This document shows, in pieces, positions 59,933-64,000 of a stretch of 64,000 bases of DNA. This stretch comes from Streptomyces alanosinicus (GTDB lineage Bacteria > Actinomycetota > Actinomycetes > Streptomycetales > Streptomycetaceae). The first letter of the stretch is position 1, and each line of letters starts with the position of its first letter. The position numbers were made by a program, and so were the translations under genes. The stretch covers positions 1 through 64,000 of the forward strand of contig NZ_BMVG01000007.1 in assembly GCF_014650595.1 (NCBI RefSeq), written 5' to 3'. Under the pieces are notes generated by a model. That model saw only the letters and a list, made by a program, of their open reading frames with translations, was not told the DNA's origin and made no database searches.

Positions 59933-61750
59933 GTGGCGCGCGACATCGCGGCTCCCGCCCCCACCAACCACCAGGAACTGGTCTCGTGGGTCAACGAGAT
60001 CGCCGAACTGACCCAGCCGGACAGTGTGGTCTGGTGCGACGGCTCCGAGGCCGAGTACGACCGGCTTGCCGAAGAGCTGGTGGCCAAGGGCACCTTCAAG
60101 AAGCTCGACCCGATCAAGCGCCCCCACTCCTACTACGCCGCCTCCGACCCGACCGATGTCGCGCGTGTCGAGGACCGGACCTTCATCTGCTCCGAGAAGG
60201 AGGAGGACGCGGGCCCGACCAACCACTGGAAGGCCCCCGCCGAGATGCGGGAGATCTTCAGCGGCGAGAAGGGCCTGTTCCGCGGCTCCATGCGGGGCCG
60301 CACCATGTACGTCGTCCCGTTCTGCATGGGCCCGCTCGGCTCCCCGCTGTCCGCGATCGGCGTGGAGATCACCGACTCCGCCTACGTCGCCGTCTCCATG
60401 CGCACGATGACGCGCATGGGCCAGGCCGTCCTGGACGAACTCGGCGACGAGGGCTTCTTCGTCAAGGCCGTCCACTCACTCGGCGCCCCGCTGGAAGAGG
60501 GCCGGCAGGACGTTCCGTGGCCGTGCAACTCCACCAAGTACATCTCGCACTTCCCCGAGTCGCGCGAGATCTGGTCCTACGGCTCCGGCTACGGCGGCAA
60601 CGCCCTGCTCGGCAAGAAGTGCTACGCGCTGCGTATCGCCTCCGTCATGGCGCGTGACGAGGGCTGGCTCGCCGAGCACATGCTGATCCTCAAGCTCACC
60701 CCGCCGCAGGGCGAGTCGAAGTACGTCGCCGCCGCCTTCCCGAGCGCCTGCGGCAAGACCAACCTCGCCATGCTGGAGCCCACGGTCTCCGGCTGGACCG
60801 TGGAGACCATCGGCGACGACATCGCCTGGATGCGGTTCGGCGAGGACGGCCGGCTGTACGCGATCAACCCCGAGGCCGGCTTCTTCGGTGTCGCGCCCGG
60901 CACCGGCGAGCACACCAACGCCAACGCGATGAAGACGCTGTGGGGCAACGCCGTCTTCACGAACGTCGCGCTCACCGACGACGGCGACGTGTGGTGGGAG
61001 GGCATGACCGAGGAGCTGCCGGCCCGCCTGACCGACTGGAAGGGCAACGCCTGGACGCCCGCCTCCGAGACGCCGGCCGCCCACCCCAACGCCCGCTTCA
61101 CCGTCCCGGCCGCCCAGTGCCCGATCATCGCGCCGGAGTGGGAGGACCCCAAGGGCGTGCCGATCTCGGCGATCCTCTTCGGCGGCCGCCGCGCCACCGC
61201 GGTGCCGCTGGTGACGGAGTCCTTCGACTGGAACCACGGCGTCTTCCTCGGTGCCAACGTGGCCTCCGAGAAGACCGCCGCCGCCGAGGGCAAGGTCGGC
61301 GAGCTGCGCCGCGACCCCTTCGCGATGCTGCCGTTCTGCGGCTACAACATGGGCGACTACATGGGCCACTGGGTCGATGTCGCCAAGGGCAAGGACCAGT
61401 CCAAGCTGCCGAAGATCTACTACGTCAACTGGTTCCGCAAGAACGACCAGGGCAAGTTCGTCTGGCCGGGCTTCGGCGAGAACTCCCGTGTCCTGAAGTG
61501 GATCGTGGAGCGCCTGGACGGCAGGGCCGAGGGCGTCGAGACCCCGATCGGTGTGCTGCCGACGCGCGAGGCGCTCGACACGAACGGCCTCGAACTGGCC
61601 GACTCCGACCTGGACTTCCTGCTCTCGGTCGACAAGGAGGTCTGGCGCGAGGAGGCCGCGCTCGTCCCCGACCACCTGAACACCTTCGGCGACCACACCC
61701 CGAAGGAGCTGTGGGACCAGTACGAGGCGCTGGTGAAGCGCCTGGGTTAG
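59933..61750 (+). CDS. pck: Phosphoenolpyruvate carboxykinase (GTP)
   Basis: The 605-residue enzyme converts oxaloacetate and GTP to phosphoenolpyruvate, the entry to gluconeogenesis. It shows the family motifs: an early Arg-containing loop (GSMRGRTMYVVPFCMGPLGS), the P-loop FPSACGKTNLAML (with the kinase-1a Cys273, Lys275 and Thr276), the metal and oxaloacetate-binding GDDIAWM and ENSRVLKWIVER. It is of the GTP type, not the ATP type. The GTG at 59933 follows TAGGAG. Length is typical. A near-perfect terminator follows. Regulation may involve the upstream dyad. Confidence 0.95.
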   Translation: MARDIAAPAPTNHQELVSWVNEIAELTQPDSVVWCDGSEAEYDRLAEELVAKGTFKKLDPIKRPHSYYAASDPTDVARVEDRTFICSEKEEDAGPTNHWKAPAEMREIFSGEKGLFRGSMRGRTMYVVPFCMGPLGSPLSAIGVEITDSAYVAVSMRTMTRMGQAVLDELGDEGFFVKAVHSLGAPLEEGRQDVPWPCNSTKYISHFPESREIWSYGSGYGGNALLGKKCYALRIASVMARDEGWLAEHMLILKLTPPQGESKYVAAAFPSACGKTNLAMLEPTVSGWTVETIGDDIAWMRFGEDGRLYAINPEAGFFGVAPGTGEHTNANAMKTLWGNAVFTNVALTDDGDVWWEGMTEELPARLTDWKGNAWTPASETPAAHPNARFTVPAAQCPIIAPEWEDPKGVPISAILFGGRRATAVPLVTESFDWNHGVFLGANVASEKTAAAEGKVGELRRDPFAMLPFCGYNMGDYMGHWVDVAKGKDQSKLPKIYYVNWFRKNDQGKFVWPGFGENSRVLKWIVERLDGRAEGVETPIGVLPTREALDTNGLELADSDLDFLLSVDKEVWREEAALVPDHLNTFGDHTPKELWDQYEALVKRLG

Positions 61751-61824
61751 TCCCGGCACAGAGACTCCACGGCCGGCCGTCGTGCCCTGACCAGCGATCG
61801 TCCCGGCCGGCCGTGGATCGGCCC

Positions 61825-61858
61825 ACGGGGTCCCGCACAACGGCGTGCGGGGCCCCGT
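61825..61858. terminator. Terminator after PEP carboxykinase
   Basis: ACGGGGTCCCGCAC pairs with GTGCGGGGCCCCGT (one G-T wobble) across a six-base loop, 75 bases after the stop. It also serves the converging gene. Confidence 0.78.
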
Positions 61859-61862
61859 CCTT

Positions 61863-62465
61863 TCAGTTGTTGCGCTCCTCCAGATAGCGGGTGTGCGACT
61901 CCTGCCGCCGGGCCTCCTTGTCCCGAAAGTCCGTGACCAGGTGTTCGGCCTCCTCGCGGAGCAGGGCCAGCTGGCGGTCCAGATGGCGTTCCGGGGACTG
62001 TGCGCCCGCGGTCATCCGGGTCCACCAGCGGGTGCGGACATACGCGTCGACGGCCTCCGGGATGTCCTGCCGTACCGCGCGGGACACCGTGTGCACGCCG
62101 TCGGGGTCCTGGGCGAGGGCCTCGGCGACCCAGCCCGGCTCCAGCAGCGCGGTCAGCAGCTCGGTGAGCTCGGCGAGCCAGTCGCCGGCCGTGGCGGGCA
62201 GTTCGACGTCCGCGAGATAGGCCCGCAGCTTCTCGAAGTCGGCCCGGATGGCGTCCAGCTGGGCCGACGGGCTCGGGAAGTCGGGCAGGGCCGGCCGCTG
62301 TGGCGGGGCGACCAGCGCGCCCGCGCCGTACAGGCCCGCGACCACCACCGGCCAGTACGGTCCCGCGACCCCGGTGAACGTCAGCACCAGCCCGACGACC
62401 CCCAGGGTGCCGCCGGTGAGGTTCTTCGGCGACTCCAGATAGCCGAGGACTCTACTGGTAGCCAC
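61863..62465 (-). CDS. Conserved hypothetical membrane protein
   Basis: The 200-residue product begins MATSRVLGYLESPKNLTGGT with two hydrophobic helices (about 18-32 and 36-52; GVVGLVLTFTGVA, WPVVVAGLYGAGALV). A cytoplasmic helical region follows (RADFEKLRAYLADVELPATA; LREEAEHLVTDFRDKEARRQ) and a basic C-terminus. Its start overlaps the stop of the upstream VWA protein gene by 14 bases, so they are probably translated together. This pair is a conserved unit. No enzymatic motif is visible, so a role as partner of the VWA lipoprotein is inference. Confidence 0.78.
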   Translation of the reverse strand: MATSRVLGYLESPKNLTGGTLGVVGLVLTFTGVAGPYWPVVVAGLYGAGALVAPPQRPALPDFPSPSAQLDAIRADFEKLRAYLADVELPATAGDWLAELTELLTALLEPGWVAEALAQDPDGVHTVSRAVRQDIPEAVDAYVRTRWWTRMTAGAQSPERHLDRQLALLREEAEHLVTDFRDKEARRQESHTRYLEERNN

Positions 62466-64000
62466 GGATCTCCTCGAAGGCGCCGTCCAGCGAGCCCTGC
62501 TGGGCGTCGAAGAGACGGCCGCCGGTCAGGTCGGCGATGTGCTGCAGCTCCGTGCGGGAGGAGTCGCCGAAGAGGATCGGGAAGACGGGGGTGTCCCGCC
62601 GGATGCCGGTCAGGGAGCGGTAGAAGCCGTCGAAGTCACCCGCGTCGACGCCGGCCGTGTTCTCACCGTCGGTCATCAGCACGATCGAGGTGAACGTGTC
62701 CTTGCCGCCGCCGAGATGGTCGTACGCCTTCTCCAGCGAGGTGTAGATCGCGGTGCCGCCGTCGGCGGTGAGGCCGTCGGTGTCCTGGCGGATGGCGGCC
62801 AGGCCGGCCTTCGGGTCCTTGGGGTCGACGACATGGGTGCGCACGCTCTTCACGGTCGAGCCGAACGGCATCAGTGTCACCTCCTCGCGGTCCCGGAAGT
62901 CGCCGGTGAGACCGGTCAGCGCCGTCTTCAGCGCCGTCAGCCGCTCGCCCGCCATCGAGCCGGAGGTGTCGAGGACGTACACCGTGCGGGAGGGGCGGCG
63001 CAGCTCGTTCTCGTAGGAGCTGAGGAGGCCGTCGGCGACCGAGCGGCTGCCGGGGAAGGGCAGTTCGCGGCGCCGGCCGGTGTCGAGGCCGGCGGCGGGC
63101 GGCACCGAGGCGACGACCGGGCGGCGGTGGGTGGTGTCGGTGATGAGCTTCTGGACGGCGTCGGTGCGCAGGTCCTCGGTCACCCTGCGGACGTCCTCGC
63201 GGGTGCCGGCGCTCGTCGAGGCGAGCGAGGAGAGCGGGTAGTCGGCGGTGACGACGCCGTCGCCGGGGCGGATCACGGTGAGGCCCGGGACGCCCTTGAG
63301 CACGGACTCGTAGTTGAGCAGCGCGTCGACGGTGCCGCGCCGCTTGTAGGCGGTGGCCAGCCAGCCCGAGGATCCCGAGGTCAGCTTCTGGCCCTTGAAG
63401 AACTCCTTCAGCCGTGGCGTGGCCTTGGCGACATCGGCGTCGGTGAGCGCGGACTGGGCGCCGGAGAGGGCCGAGGCCACCGAGATCAGCGTGGAGAAGC
63501 CGGAGTTGGAACGGGCCGGGTCGGTCATGCCGTAGGTCAGCCTGCCGTCCTGTACGGCCTGTTCGATCTGGCCCCAGGTGACCTGCTCCGGCTTCCAGCC
63601 GAGGGCCTTGACCGTGGCCGGTCTGACGCCGATGGCGACCGGGCTGGACATCACCGGGGTCTCGGACACCACCTTCTTCGCCGCGTCGGGCCGCAGCCGC
63701 AGATAGTCGTCCGAGGACAGCCACAGCGCGTCGTACGCCCCGTCGGCCTTGCCCCTGGCCAGCAGGTCCACGGCGTCCAGGGTGCCCATGTAGGTGGGCC
63801 GGATCGTGATGCCGGTGTCCTTGCGGACGCGGTCGAAGACGGCGGTCATGTCGCTGAGTTCGCTGGAGGCGAGCACACGCAGGGTGCCGGGCTTCGGGGC
63901 CGTGGGGTCGTCCTTCTTGTGGTCGTCGGAGGTGCAGCCGCTCAGCAGGGCGGCTGTCGCGGCCGTCGCCGCCGCCGCGGCGAGCAGGGCGCGGGCGGAT
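62452..64000 (-). CDS. Lipoprotein with solute-binding-like and VWA domains (5' end outside window)
   Basis: The frame runs off the window edge. Visible residues begin SARALLAAAAATAATAALLS, giving lipobox LLSGC, then a solute-binding-like domain (about 240 residues; LRVLASSELSDMTAVFDRVR, ARGKADGAYDALWLSSDDYL). A von Willebrand A domain follows, with the metal-ion motif DTSGSMAGERL and the following acidic loop MTDGENTAGVDAGDFDGF. An extracellular lipoprotein that binds ligand and a metal-dependent partner is implied. It overlaps the next gene by 14 bases. The N-terminal few residues and the promoter lie beyond base 64000. Confidence 0.85.
   Translation of the reverse strand, partial: SARALLAAAAATAATAALLSGCTSDDHKKDDPTAPKPGTLRVLASSELSDMTAVFDRVRKDTGITIRPTYMGTLDAVDLLARGKADGAYDALWLSSDDYLRLRPDAAKKVVSETPVMSSPVAIGVRPATVKALGWKPEQVTWGQIEQAVQDGRLTYGMTDPARSNSGFSTLISVASALSGAQSALTDADVAKATPRLKEFFKGQKLTSGSSGWLATAYKRRGTVDALLNYESVLKGVPGLTVIRPGDGVVTADYPLSSLASTSAGTREDVRRVTEDLRTDAVQKLITDTTHRRPVVASVPPAAGLDTGRRRELPFPGSRSVADGLLSSYENELRRPSRTVYVLDTSGSMAGERLTALKTALTGLTGDFRDREEVTLMPFGSTVKSVRTHVVDPKDPKAGLAAIRQDTDGLTADGGTAIYTSLEKAYDHLGGGKDTFTSIVLMTDGENTAGVDAGDFDGFYRSLTGIRRDTPVFPILFGDSSRTELQHIADLTGGRLFDAQQGSLDGAFEEIRGYQ

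Noticed and set aside
1..64000. tRNA, rRNA or phage att sites
   Set aside because: No cloverleaf, 16S/23S motif, integrase or phage structural gene was recognised anywhere in the window.

Overview
The window is chromosomal DNA of a high-GC actinomycete, almost certainly a Streptomyces. The evidence is the extreme G/C bias at third codon positions, frequent GTG and TTG starts, and the acyl-CoA carboxylase block with a separate epsilon subunit. Mycothiol amidase (mca), a short MmpB-like membrane protein, a LAxTG sortase substrate and a GTP-type PEP carboxykinase point the same way. No rRNA, tRNA, CRISPR array, complete insertion sequence or prophage was recognised. Most of the window is ordinary core genome with several accessory or decaying patches.

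Layout. 1-5.4 kb: acyl-CoA carboxylase region (biotin carboxylase/BCCP subunit cut by the window edge, maf, mmpB-like, accE, pccB, divergent birA). 5.9-13.2 kb: adenylate cyclase, proline-rich membrane protein, enoyl-CoA hydratase, GAF-GGDEF protein, hutH, a lipoprotein, a sortase substrate and an acidic protein. 13.4-19.8 kb: L,D-transpeptidase, a decayed MacB-type ABC transporter and a large secreted subtilase. 19.8-27.1 kb: XRE regulator divergent from a zinc alcohol dehydrogenase, an iron-box-controlled siderophore uptake operon without an ATPase gene, and two secreted proteins including a GH16 enzyme. 27.1-32.5 kb: a Nudix-like membrane protein and an M48 protease flanked by two paralogues. 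32.7-37 kb: metB, a sigma-like protein with a small membrane partner, and MarR divergent from threonine dehydratase. 37.1-40.2 kb: a DrrAB-type exporter whose permease region is rearranged and followed by a permease remnant. 40.2-49 kb: greA, DUF4307, mca, a small membrane protein, a STAND NTPase with a repeat-rich C-terminus, an ArsR-like regulator and a YyaL-like protein. 49.2-55.7 kb: a four-gene translationally coupled glycan operon ending in a radical-copper oxidase. 55.7-64 kb: Mut7-C protein, MFS exporter with TetR, haemolysin III, PEP carboxykinase, and a VWA/solute-binding lipoprotein cut by the window edge.

How genes work together. BirA biotinylates the carboxylase whose subunits lie beside it. 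The siderophore-binding lipoprotein and two permeases form one iron-repressed unit that must borrow an ATPase. The TetR protein is cotranscribed behind the pump it probably controls. In the 49-56 kb operon a processive glycosyltransferase, a PMT-like transferase, a Dpm1-GtrA fusion and a galactose-oxidase-like enzyme are joined by stop/start overlaps at all three junctions. This resembles the known cslA-glxA pairing of Streptomyces hyphal tips with two lipid-linked sugar enzymes added, and it is the best candidate here for an under-described system.
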